This document shows, piece after piece, positions 36,205 through 47,292 of a stretch of DNA of 64,000 nt; the stretch's first letter is position 1, and each line of letters begins with the position of its first letter. The translations under genes and the position numbers were made by a program. This DNA comes from Lepidonotus clava. Its lineage: Eukaryota; Annelida; Polychaeta; Phyllodocida; Polynoidae. The DNA lies in the NCBI GenBank assembly GCA_936440205.1, contig OW387148.1:19151961-19215960 (forward strand). The letters are read 5' to 3'. The notes under the pieces were generated by a model. That model did not search any database, was not told the DNA's origin, and was given only the letters and a program-made list of their open reading frames with translations.

Positions 36205-38126
36205 TTTACTACATTTCAAGTGAAATTAATCTTTTCAATCTTGCGTATGACGATTGAAATATATATGTGTCATACATATAGTCTGGATATCATCACTTTC
36301 CAGATTTATGTAGAGGGAGGAATAACTAACTTCTGTTGCCACAAGTCTAGTAAACATAATGAATTGCGTTCATATCACTCGCACTAAAAAGCTAGTAGAA
36401 ATCTGTTTTTGTTGCAATCTGCTCTTAACATTTATTGCCTCTTGAACACTATGGGAAACCCCATAAAGGAAAGCAAAGAAAAATGAAGATGTTGGCAGTC
36501 GTATATATAATATTATGGGACACGGGGCATGTACCTGTAGATAAGGTAAACAGCAGTATAGTACCGACAGTGTAATGATCGTGTATAAATGATCTTCTCT
36601 TTAACATTATGAAAATTATGTATGCTTCATGAAGTGCGTCACCTGCTGCTGGCAGATCACTATAAAGAGCATTATTAGCCGTCTTTATTTTTGTAAAAGA
36701 ACCATTCATTTTTGGTCGACGCTAGAGATTGCATTTCAAACGATTCTGATCAGAATACGGTCAATTACCAGTTAAAAGAAATACACCTATAAGTAGAAGG
36801 TCTATGTTTCGTTCTTTGTTACTGCCCTTTATAAAAAGGTCGTATGTGTTTAGCACGACTTTCTTTTTTCGGTTATCCTCCATCAAGTCTTGGCGGAGGA
36901 TTTAAGGGGTATTAATATTATTTAATGTAATTTGTGGCGCTGGAGGGGCGCTAGGACTTTTATCAATAGGGTACCTGCTGTTTCCTTTTGTGTGATAATT
37001 CAGGGATCCGCCTCTGTCCCTTTCATGAGGTTTAATTGTCCTCGGAATGCCCTTCTTACATAAAGCTCGAGTTCTATATACTGAGCCCCTTTAAGCTGAT
37101 CGTGCCAATATAACCTTGATCACACAGACCAGTGCTCGACCTATGGCCACCTATTTATGGCCGAGGCATTGGCTGATTACGTCAGGATATGGCATGGTGA
37201 GTACACAAAGTTCAGCACCATATTATGTATGGAAGGAAGTTCCTTGACTAGAATATAAGGTTGAGGAGAATATGCTAGCGTTGAAGACAATATGAATCTA
37301 AACAAGGTTTCCTCTAGATTCTGCTTCTACATCCTCTGATTTTCTGACCAATGACCAATGACCAATGAAGTGCAGAAACGCTGTAGTCAAAGTTCAAGCG
37401 CAGTTACTAGTCACTAGGAGACCAATTCATATTTATGAAAGTTTAAAATGAAATCTGAAAGAGAGTTAGAACTGACGTAGGTTGTCCTTTCGGTCCACCA
37501 GAAGCATGGCTCCTTGCTGCTGGGTTCATAGATACGTTTCAGACGCTACTGCAGTAGGTTACATGGATTAGGTGGTGAGAGCCTGGCTTTAATAAGGGTG
37601 GCATGTAAGAGGGTGTTACTAGGTCACAATACCTGGTCCACACCTGATTAGGGTCTGTGAACGTAGAATGACGTGTAATAAGTGGAGGTGCGTGCTGTAC
37701 GTGATGTGCAGGTGTAATGGGATGCTCCACAGTTTGCCATGAAGCTTAGGTACGTTATACTATATACCCCCAGAGTCCGTGTGGAAATACACTAGGGGAA
37801 AACCCCGGGAAAAACCTAAACACTCCAGGCAAAAACCTTACTGCCATGGTTTCTTGTCATTCCGCTCGCCTTCTACACAAATAAGCTACATCGGCACATG
37901 GGACACTGCACGCAAAGAAATCACATTGGGAATTTATTATGAATGAGCCTTATTATATAATCCAATGAGCTGATAGTATGTACCGTTGGTCCGCTCAATA
38001 AGAATAACTCAGTTTGTAATGAATACGTCTTGGCATGGAACTAGAAGCGACTTATGTTTATTTTGTCTTGCAAACCAGACATTGGAAACAGTATGTCCTG
38101 TTCTGCATTGTCTTATCTACATCGGA

Positions 38127-38210
38127 AGAATTACTGCCCTCAGCCCAACGGCATCGGGCAGTAATCATTTGATTCCCACTTTGTAATCAGGGTCAAACCT
38201 TCAACCTCAG
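38127..38210. mobile_element. Partial copy of the 30.5-kb foldback element
   Basis: It shares the TTACTGCCCTCAGCC centre, the GGGCAGTAATC arm start and the TCAACCTC arm end with 30471-30620, with scattered differences. The left arm is missing. Confidence 0.65.
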
Positions 38211-39770
38211 TTTTACCTTGATACTGAACTACGATTAAAGTGCAGCGAGCAAGTCAAAACGTGTGAGTAGCTCGGCCTAGGACGGCCTTCTTCCGATTGG
38301 GGACAGCACTGATGCGGCAACCTCTGATAAATTAGTTTGAGCACAACACACCAGGGGAAGCATCAGTAGGGTTAACATGGGAGGGGGTCGGGGGGTTAGT
38401 GGAGGGAGTATAAGAGATGAGGGGTGGAGGGAGTCATGGAGGATATGGTAGGGATAAGGGGATAATTAGATAAGAAGGCAAGATGGGTTAATGACGGGAG
38501 GAGCGAGTGACGTTGATTACCACTGTTGTAGTCATTTTCAATTAAAAGGTTTATGAGGGAAATTGGGTGAAAAACACTGTCTTAATCTCGAGGAAACTCC
38601 ATGGTTGAGCTCTTTGTGAATGTACTCATCTCTCTTTTCGTTTAGTAGTACTACAGGTAATGAATGTATCTTACTATAATCTTTGAAACAAAATTGACAA
38701 AACAAGCCGTTTACAACAAGCTCTGTCCGTAGGATTCCTATAATGATAGAGCAATGGCCCAAGAGCAATGGCTATAAACCACATTCTCTTTAATACACCA
38801 GGTGGCAGCGCCATTGTTGGGGACAAGAATATTCAGTAGGAAGGTTGTTCCATTGTTAAGTGGACCATCAAGGGTTTCCTATATAAGATGCTCATTTTCT
38901 GTAATACCCGGATTAGAATGACACGACCTCTAAATCTCTCATTGCAGATTCATAAAATCTGGCCAAAAATGTTTGGAAAACAGCATATAGTGAATTTTAA
39001 AATCAATAAGAAGTAAAATAGCTACAAAGTTTTGCTCATGCATGAGCGATGGTCATCCTTCAATAAACTAAAACAGGCAACAAAAGCATAATAACCTATT
39101 TTATACTTTTACCACCAGTTATGTGTATGGGTCATGGGTGATGACGACCACAACTCCTTTGCTGTCCTACGAACATATCATTCACTCACCTAGACCTGCC
39201 AACCTGCAGGTGACCTGTGGTGGAGGTTCTGGTGGATGTCAAGGAGTGGGGGCTGTTTGGCTCAAGCAGAGGTTATATAACGACTTTTGGCTTCTCATAC
39301 TGCTTGATTCTGATAATGATTAGACAATGCCCTGAACTATAGTAGGTTAATTATCCGTTAATGTCAGGGGTACTTTATTAGTTGATTTGCCTTATGGATA
39401 ATAGCTAGCTCCTATCACAGTCTCTGCCTCGTTCTACTGCTATAGTCCAATACATAATAATAGTTCTGCATTATGTAAGACATAACACTCGCGTGAAATG
39501 ATGTTCTTTATTATTCCTGTGTTATTGTACTTCCATGACAAGATCTCAATTGACAATGAACAGCTCCAAGGATGGAATCCCCTCAGTCAACGTTCCCACC
39601 ATCTAAACAGTCTATCAGCTTCTATTCCAATTCAAGGACTCAGCTTCTAGAGCACAACCTTTCCAGGATGGTTACTCACAACAAAGTTCAGCTAACTCTG
39701 ACTGACCACTGGCGATGTACACCTCTGATGTATGGTGATAGTATACACGTCATACCTAGACTCCTCCCTT
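38211..39770. other. Non-coding stretch, purine-rich patch
   Basis: G/A-rich stretch at about 38370-38510 (GGAGGG words). Nothing else recognised. Confidence 0.4.
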
Positions 39771-39771
39771 A

Positions 39772-40088
39772 AACGCGTTCAGGGCAGCCGCAAATGCGTT
39801 CATGGCGGCCGCAAACGCGTTTGCTGTAGGATGCCGCAAATGCTTTCCCGGCCGCCCTACTGTTATATTCCACTTGTTTGTGGTCACCAGATGCAAGCAA
39901 ACGGCCGCAACCGCGTTTTCTGTGGAATATGGGTAGTTGCGGCACTTGCTTGTGGCCTCTGCTAGCGGCCACTACAGTTTTCTTATGGCCAAGGATACCA
40001 ACATGTTGGTATCAGAACCACAAACTGCTTGCGGCCCCTTTAAATAGCCCCCACAAATGCAACCTACCGCAAGGTGGAATATGGCCTT
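39772..40088. mobile_element. Unclassified GC-rich repeat element
   Basis: Dense CpG-bearing words (GCCGCAAACGCGTTT and variants) occur repeatedly. TATTCCAC and GTGGAATAT appear as inverted pairs (39859, 39914 and 40073 regions). ACCAACATGTTGGT is a perfect palindrome near 39998-40011. The right end GGTGGAATATGGCC borders TTAA. This is probably a non-autonomous DNA transposon, but no clean left end was found. Confidence 0.4.
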
Positions 40089-41893
40089 AACTGCAAGACA
40101 CTTTGACAATGACAAGGAGTTATAGCTACGGCGTACACTGCTGTAAACACTACGCTAAGCTAACAGAGTATAGACTGACCATACACTTCAGTACAGTCCT
40201 TCAACTTCTGAACATGACATTGTGTAACCAATCATTAAGAACGAAGAAAATGAAAAAACTTATGACATGAATGCTTGAGGGAGTCCTCATCAATAGCTAA
40301 AATACAATATAACTATAACGAGGGATTCCCAAAAGGACGACTGTGGCCATTGTAGTTAGATGTATGTTTCTGATTGACAATGTTTAATCTGTAAATAAAT
40401 GTCCCCATACAGATCACTAAGGGATGGAATACGAGTATTCAATATGGTACCAAATAACAGCTCCAGAGTTAGTGAGAACGTGTATAGCCTGAGGCAAATA
40501 CATTTCTCATCATACTACTCGTGTGAGTAGTATATGGAAACTGGGATGTGGTACAGGCTGTATTATATTGGCTTGTCGCATGATTATTTTAAGCATAATT
40601 TCAAATATAAGTTATACTGATGATCAACCACTTTCAAACCACTTAAGAATAAATATGAGTCTATGAAAAATTTGATATTCCCTCCCCTTTTAATGCTGGC
40701 TTGCTCTAGTCTCATCTCATTAATACATGTACATGTGTATGTGTGTTTACTTGGCCATGCGAGTGCCAGTTTTCAGTTTTGAATTGTTGCTGCCTCTCAA
40801 ACCCTAATATGAACAGCAGCGTCCGGTGGGAAATTCCGAACACGATGCCATCTGGTGTTTGCCCACGGTACAAACAAAGATGGCTACATTTAAACGCCAG
40901 GAGGCAATACCAAATATGACAGTTGGAATAATATTACACGCACAGTAATAGAAATACAGCAGTCTTACTTGCAGTGCAGTAAACTAGGAGTTGCACTTAC
41001 AGGCTTTTGTTTTTTATGCGTCTGGCAGAAATACACTGAAAGAGGATCACACACAGCATATCTCAACACTTTAACTTGACGTTTTTTGATTTTGAAAAAG
41101 TCGTGCCTTTTTCTCATTTCTCCCATACATCTGTATCCGCTTCAACACCATGATATGGCGCAGAATAAAACTGTACAGATACATACAAATAGCACTTTAC
41201 TTCCTTTTATTCACATCCTGTTTACCACTGCCAGATTACCTTCAGATATCAAACATTGATAGAAAATACTTCCCATTCAGAGAAACTTCTCATGCTTGGA
41301 TTGAGAGATCGGGAACATTTTAAGGATAACGTAAACTGTTTTTGACCATGTGCACTCTAATTTGGGTACATGTAGGTATACGTTTCTATTATTTTCCATA
41401 ATCACCGTTTTCAATAAAAGGTACATGACTTCATCATTCAGTGTGTGGGCAGAGTTTTGGGCCCTTAATGTATCGACCACGGACCTACTTAATTTTGATT
41501 ACCTTCACATGATTGGAAGATTTGTTAAATTAAACTGATTGTCGCTGCATTTACGTCGAGTGTGTCTTTAAAATACCGCAAGTATTCTGTGTACCCAAAC
41601 CGCTGTCGTTTTACAAACAAATGAATAGCATAAGTATATGATATGGACTTATCCATCGGTGTATCATATCAGGAATATGACAGTTGGAATCAAATAACTA
41701 TTTAAACATGTGTAACAGATTTGTTTTCAACTGCCTGTCACTGTTGTCCTGTCATATCACTGGGATCAAGTATGAGAGGACCTCTATGAATCTTGAGGTA
41801 TGCAGAACACTTAATGCCACTGAATGATAAATTCAAGTGAGCTCTCGACTAGGTTTCCAAATGTTTTAAAAACAGAGCTGTAACCAAAGAGAT
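40089..41893. other. Non-coding stretch, nothing recognised
   Basis: AT-rich anonymous DNA. Confidence 0.4.
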
Positions 41894-41990
41894 CAGGGAC
41901 AGATCCAAGATTTCGGAAAGGGGGTTCAGCATATAGGCTTAGTGTTGAATGCCACCCTGGATCTCTTCCGCTCCCTGGATCCGCCCCTTG
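41894..41990. mobile_element. Short MITE-like element with GGATCC-type ends
   Basis: The left end CAGGGACAGATCC...CGGAA and the right end read on the other strand, CAAGGGGCGGATCC...CGGAA, are imperfect inverted repeats 97 bp apart overall. AGAT is present on both sides. A related end (CAGTGGCGGATCCAGGGG) occurs at 42800. Confidence 0.45.
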
Positions 41991-42118
41991 AGATGACACC
42001 TTTGAGACCATTAATTAACATTAATTGTTGAGAAAACAGGATTGGCATTTTAAGGCCCCGGTTTTAGGTAACGCTAGCCTGACACTGCACGTGTTTCACA
42101 TTGGAGTGGATTGGGGGC

Positions 42119-42132
42119 TGTGTGTGTGTGAG

Positions 42133-42171
<39 letters not shown>
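42119..42171. repeat. (TG)n microsatellite
   Basis: TG dinucleotide run with one short interruption near 42131-42134. Confidence 0.95.
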
Positions 42172-42175
<4 letters not shown>

Positions 42176-42799
42176 GCTGGATGCTGTGCTGGATGCTACT
42201 GCTTGGGACTGCGTGCCCCAATTTATTAGAGGAGCGTATTCTGTACCTTCTCTCTGGTAGGTCAAAGAGGAAAAGCTGTGTTTTCTCGCCACCTCTCTGT
42301 TACACATTGATTGATGGCCTCACCCTGTAGCATAACAAATTAGGTGGTGGTCTGAACCCATTTGACACACCTCCCAAGACAAACAGGTCGCCCGATGTTA
42401 TTGCAACTGTTTCTGTCACGCCAACAGATTGACAGAACTGTAACCTTAATCCAACAACCCATTGCTAGGGAAAGTGGCACCTTTAAGATTGTACATCTTC
42501 CCAAGGGCTATCAATTCAAAATCAGATGTTTATTCCCATGGAAAGGGGTTATGCCATTATCGTAGTTTTTACATCGTTCCTTCTATTGGTGTGACGACGT
42601 TGGATTGGTTGGGTCTATTTAACGGCAAGAATTATAGGTTTTACACTTTATGTCTTGATGACCTATGATGATGGTGATTGAATCTTTGAAGAAAACTGCT
42701 ACCCTCCTCATCCGAGTTTACCGAGATAAGTTTAGGTTGTTTTACAGGGCAACACACGACAAGTTTTTAATAATCCTATTTGGAGTACATGGGGGGATT

Positions 42800-42860
42800 C
42801 AGTGGCGGATCCAGGGGGGGGGGGAGCAAAAGGGGCAATTGCCCCCCCCCCGACCCTGGG
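42800..42860. mobile_element. One end of a CAGTGGCGGATCC-type element with G11/C10 foldback
   Basis: CAGTGGCGGATCCA leads into G11 (42814-42824), then a short centre with GGGGCAATTGCCCC, then C10. The start resembles the right end of 41894-41990 on the other strand. No matching far end was found. Confidence 0.4.
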
Positions 42861-43620
42861 GAGAACATTTTGACATCTTAAAATTGTAAGATTGTGTTTC
42901 GTAACCTTACGATCATTGTGTGCCGATGGAAGACTGGCACCCAACCAAAGACCTAATGAACATGGCCAAAAATTCAAAAATTCATTCAAAATGTTTTTTC
43001 CATATGGTTTTACCGTCAAAGAACAAATGATTATCAAAAGACGTTATTGTAGAGATGTATAACAGATCAATGGATTGATTCTGAGAAAGTCTGTGTGCAT
43101 AGAATTTATTCGGCCTGAGGTCCAGTTTTAGTTTGAATAATATTGCTCATGCGTTTAAGTATTTATTTATTTGTTGTGGCTTTCCTCAGACCAGACATCA
43201 GAAGAATTGGACGATTTTGTAATTTGTCCGTCTTTAAATACCGTTTGGTTTTTCGTTTTCTTAATGAGGGAATTGACTTTGGATGGAGTCCTTAATTGCC
43301 GTGAAAAGGCCCCATTTTTGTGAGCTATAATTAGATTGGCAGTTAATGACCTTAATTACTATGAGACCTGAAGGAACAACTAAAGACTTTCTTTCAAGCC
43401 CTCTTTTTCCTTTTTCTTAAATTCCAGTGGGTCAATAATGCACCTGCAAGCAAATGTATTTGTTGGTGAGATCATTTTCGCAAATTGTCCATTATTCGGA
43501 ACAAGTTATCAAGTGATCAATTGTTTAACTTAAAATCATTTCACTTTAAGGGTTGTGTGCAGTAGTTTTGAGTATGACCACCAGTTATCAAAATTAAATA
43601 GACTATGTCTGTTTAGGGAT
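42861..43620. other. Non-coding stretch, possible conserved block
   Basis: A segment at about 43260-43400 has clustered TTAATTGC, ATAATTAG and TTAATTAC homeodomain-like words. No exon recognised. Confidence 0.3.
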
Positions 43621-43623
43621 TCT

Positions 43624-44442
43624 AGGACAATCACCCCTGGGACAACTACCCCTGGGACAACTACCCCTAGGACAACTACCCCTGGGATAACTACCCCCTA
43701 GGACTATTACCCCTTAGGACTATTACTCCTATGGGTAGGACAACTACCCCTGTAGGACAACTACCTCTCTAGATAGGACAATTACCCTTACAGATAAGAC
43801 AACTGCTCTCCTTAATAGGACAATTACCCCCATTGGTAGGACAACTACCCCCATTGGTAGGACCTGCCCTGGGTGTCCAGGGCTGGGCAAAAGAGGGGGA
43901 AGGCCATGGGGAGCTGATCCAGGTGTAGTTGTCAATGGGGGTAGTTGTCCTACCAGTGGGGGTAATTGTCCTACTAAGGGGGGTAATTGTCCTATCAAGG
44001 GGGTAGTTGTCCTACTAAGGGGGGTAATTGTCTTATCAAGGGGGGTAGTTGTCCTATCAAGGGGGGTAGTTGTCTTACCAATGGGGGTAGTTGTCCTACC
44101 AATGGAGGTAGTTGTCCTATTAATGGGGGTAATTGTCCTACCATTGGGGGTAGTTGTCCTATCTATAGGGGTAATTGTCCAAAAGGGGTAATTGTCCTAA
44201 AGGGGTAATTGTCCTACCTATAGGGCTAGTTGTCCGACCCATAGAGGTAATTGTCCTAAGGGGTGGTTGCCCTAAGGGGTAGTTGTCCCAGGGTAGTTGT
44301 CCTAGGGGGTAATAGTCCTAGGGGGTAATAGTCCTAAGGGGTAGTTGTCCTAGGGGGAAGTTGTCCCCAGGGTAGTTGTCCCAGGGGTAGTTGTCCCAGG
44401 GGTAGTTGTCCCAGGGGTAGTTGTCCCAGGGGTAGTTGTCCT
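43624..44442. repeat. Palindromic minisatellite (inverted arrays of a GGGGTAGTTGTCC unit)
   Basis: The left array (43624-43862) holds about 13 units of the form GGACAACTACCCC with variable linkers. The right array (43925-44442) holds about 30 units of the inverted form GGGGTAGTTGTCC. They are separated by a 62-bp spacer that itself contains an inverted CCCTGG/CCAGGG pair. Unit length varies from about 13 to 21 bp with the linker. Both outer ends carry CCTGGG-type linkers, both arms then carry a pair of TAATAGTC-type variants, and both inner ends carry ATTGGTAG-type linkers. Open frames across it merely translate the repeat. Confidence 0.92.
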
Positions 44443-47146
44443 GTCACCCTGTTGTTTTCCTTGCAGCTTAATAGATATCAACGAACGCCAGGCCATGTTA
44501 GTCTGATTATTTTCTTTTTTTATAAATCCCATTATCATCTTTCTTTCGAAAAAGAAACTTCATAAAACCTATCTCTATAACTACAGCGAACTTCCTCTTT
44601 TATTTCCCTAATTTTTTATCATTTCAAATATTTCATACTGGTCACAATAAAACAAATTCCCTTTACATTATTTAGTGCACCATTTCATTCACCACTGAGA
44701 AAACTCTATACAGGCCTCAGCAAAAAAAGTAATAACAAGGGAGACCACTCTTGACCCTGGCACTCCAATGGGGGCTGCGGGTGACAGAAATCTGACAGGA
44801 TCACTACTGGTACAGAAATACGAGAAGGAGGGGTCATGAGGGTACCGGCTCCTGAGGTCATGTCACAACGCTCCCACACAAGCAGCCTTTAACTGGGACA
44901 TGACGGGAGTGAGTGGTATTGGCAGTTTGATTTGTAGGAGGATCTAAAGTGTACTTGCCTTTACCCAGTGGGGATAATACAAACTAGTCTATTCTAATAT
45001 AGTTTATAGTGGCCTTCATCCAATTTGCCATTAATGTTATTTTGCAATTGAATAGTAGGCCTATATCTTCTAGATTCAGATTTTTAATATAGTGCACATT
45101 TTCCTTTTCAGCATTACAGGACGTACATTAAGAGTCAAAATTGTTTAATGTTGAAAAGCTAGAGATTATTTTTTTAGAGAAAAAACTTTTTCTGCTTTGC
45201 TGGCTTGTTTAAAGTAGAATTCTAAAACAACATTATCAGATTATCTTGTCCCATTTTATGTACAATATGCCTTTATAAAGAAATAGCAAGCTATAAGTAA
45301 ATACATGCAATTTTATATTGCCAATATGATGCCTACCCTATTCTCTAACCTTTGCTTTATCTATTATGAGTGTGAAATTACATATGATTAGAAATGTCTT
45401 TAAAAATGTACAAAATGCTTTTCATAACTTTCCTTGTTGAAAAATAACTTCCTTGAGTTTCGGTACTTTGTTTGACCTTGACTTAACGAGTTTGAGTACT
45501 TTTTTGGGAGTTGGCCTTGGTTCGCCTCATTAGTAAATTGATCTCATATTAATTGTAATATCATAGCTGCTTAAATACTAACTGTTTGTTTTTATTACTT
45601 TTTGAAATAGTTGCTTGAAAATAAAAACTGTTTGACCCTGTCATGGACATAATGTTTTGATGGAGATCACTTTATAATTATAACAAAATTAGTAGGTGAT
45701 TATCAAACATTAATTTTGTTTGTTTGACTCTCAATACCAATTTTTTTTAAACTTAATTTTATATTAGGTCAATAAGGTAGTAGTTGGATCAATGACTTTT
45801 CCAAAGATGTCAAAATAGGGTATCGTTTTTCTACTTACCTTCCAATCTGACCATTTTCACTTATGGAAGCCAAAATACTAAAGATTATTTTCAAATGATT
45901 CTAATGATATTGAAAGAACAGCATTTTGAAAGATTTGATTAACTTCAATGTGAGACTCAAGAGTATTTCATCCCGATAGTGATACTATTTGAGACACTGT
46001 CCTGACTCCTGAAGGAAGCAATCGACGAGGTGTGTTCGCGCATTCAGAATTTTAAGACATTATTCTTTTGTTTATCTGTACTCAGGTCTGAGACTAATAC
46101 TATGAAATTCCAAGTACCATTGTACCATTTTATACATTCCAGTGAAAGAAGAGGGGTTCCTCATTCTGCTCCTTTTCCTGAATTGAATTATATCACGCGC
46201 TTTACCTTATTGCTGCATAAGACTGCTTTTCACAGAGGATGACAGTTAATTAGAAATAGCTAAATGGATATCAAAATTAGAGGGTCAAATATGCATATGA
46301 TACCCAACTTTGGGCCTTTAGACAAGCATTTCACAACTACATGTGAGATTCTCGGCAAGTTCTATCAAGAAAGATGTTTCAGATTATTCAAATGCGTCGG
46401 CCATCTCGTATATTGCTAATTACTGACAAAGTATCTTGAAGGCGTTTCGATATTAAGGGCAGAATGTCAGGGTATTCCTGGAATTCCCTGGGCATCTGGG
46501 GAAATACTGTGGATTCCTGGGATTCTCCAGCACCTTGTTTTAGTTTTCTCCTGGGATCACCTCCGCCACAGAAAACTCTTCATCAACATTCAAAATCAGA
46601 CAGCTGGGATGAAATTGATCTTGATGGTCGATACAGCAAATGAGATCCCCAATCTTTGTTTCCTCAAGGGCAATTTAAAATCTTTGCAAGAGTTTGCTGC
46701 GGGAAAACAGTTATTATCAATTATTTGCATTCTTGAACAAAGACTGACTCGAACAAGTTTCCCTTAATCTTAATACTTGCCTTCGTTCCAGAGTAAGATG
46801 TTAATCTGGCACAATATGGAAAAGGAGGATCTGTTCCCAGATCTGTCAAAGGGAATGGGTGAAATAGCAGAAGATTGATTGGATTCCCCCTCCCACTCAT
46901 CCGTCATCTCGCTGTATGAGAGAAGGGTACACTCTATGTTTCCCTTGTTCCCTTGACCAATACACCAACACCAGGACTGCATTCGCTTACTCAGCAGCAC
47001 ACATATATTTTTTAATTTCTTTTTTTCAACACATTTTAAGACGGATCAGCATGGCCAGTCAGCATTTTGGATTTGTAGATTTGGTGACCGGTGGTGAATA
47101 TCACTTATATGAGGAAGGACTTGGCTTTATAAAGGCTGTTGTTGAG
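44443..47146. other. Non-coding stretch with two GC-richer patches
   Basis: Patches at about 44735-44935 (with TGAGGTCATGTCAC, a nuclear-receptor-like word) and 46450-46700 look different from the AT-rich background and may be conserved non-coding. No exon recognised. Confidence 0.3.
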
Positions 47147-47292
47147 GAGGTGAATTACTTTTCTGGGCCTTTTGGTACTAGCAATAGGTTATCAGTGTAC
47201 CATGCCGGGAACTTTCTTTACCACTGGTTCCTGGCACGGTACACCAATAGCCTGTGACTGATACCCAGTGGCCCAGAAAAGTCGTTTTCCTC
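47147..47292. repeat. Long imperfect hairpin, arms of about 66 bp, 14-nt loop
   Basis: The left arm 47147-47212 pairs with 47227-47292. Shared blocks in order are ACTTTTCTGGGCC, a TAGG-type block, GTGTACC and GGGAAC/AGGAAC. Mismatches are scattered. A short plus-strand frame from 47051 (68 codons) runs into the left arm and loop and stops in the right arm; its readable look is probably a by-product of the foldback. Confidence 0.75.

Larger units (their letters stand above)
35399..38126. other. Non-coding stretch with T-rich tract and CRE
   Basis: Contains T-rich simple sequence (36028-36070) and a CRE palindrome (36197-36204). No gene recognised. Confidence 0.4.

Noticed and set aside
43744-44208. 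Repeat proteins of the Gly-Gly-Ser-Cys-Pro type on both strands
   Set aside because: Direct translation of the minisatellite unit; no start context, splice sites or flanking coding sequence.
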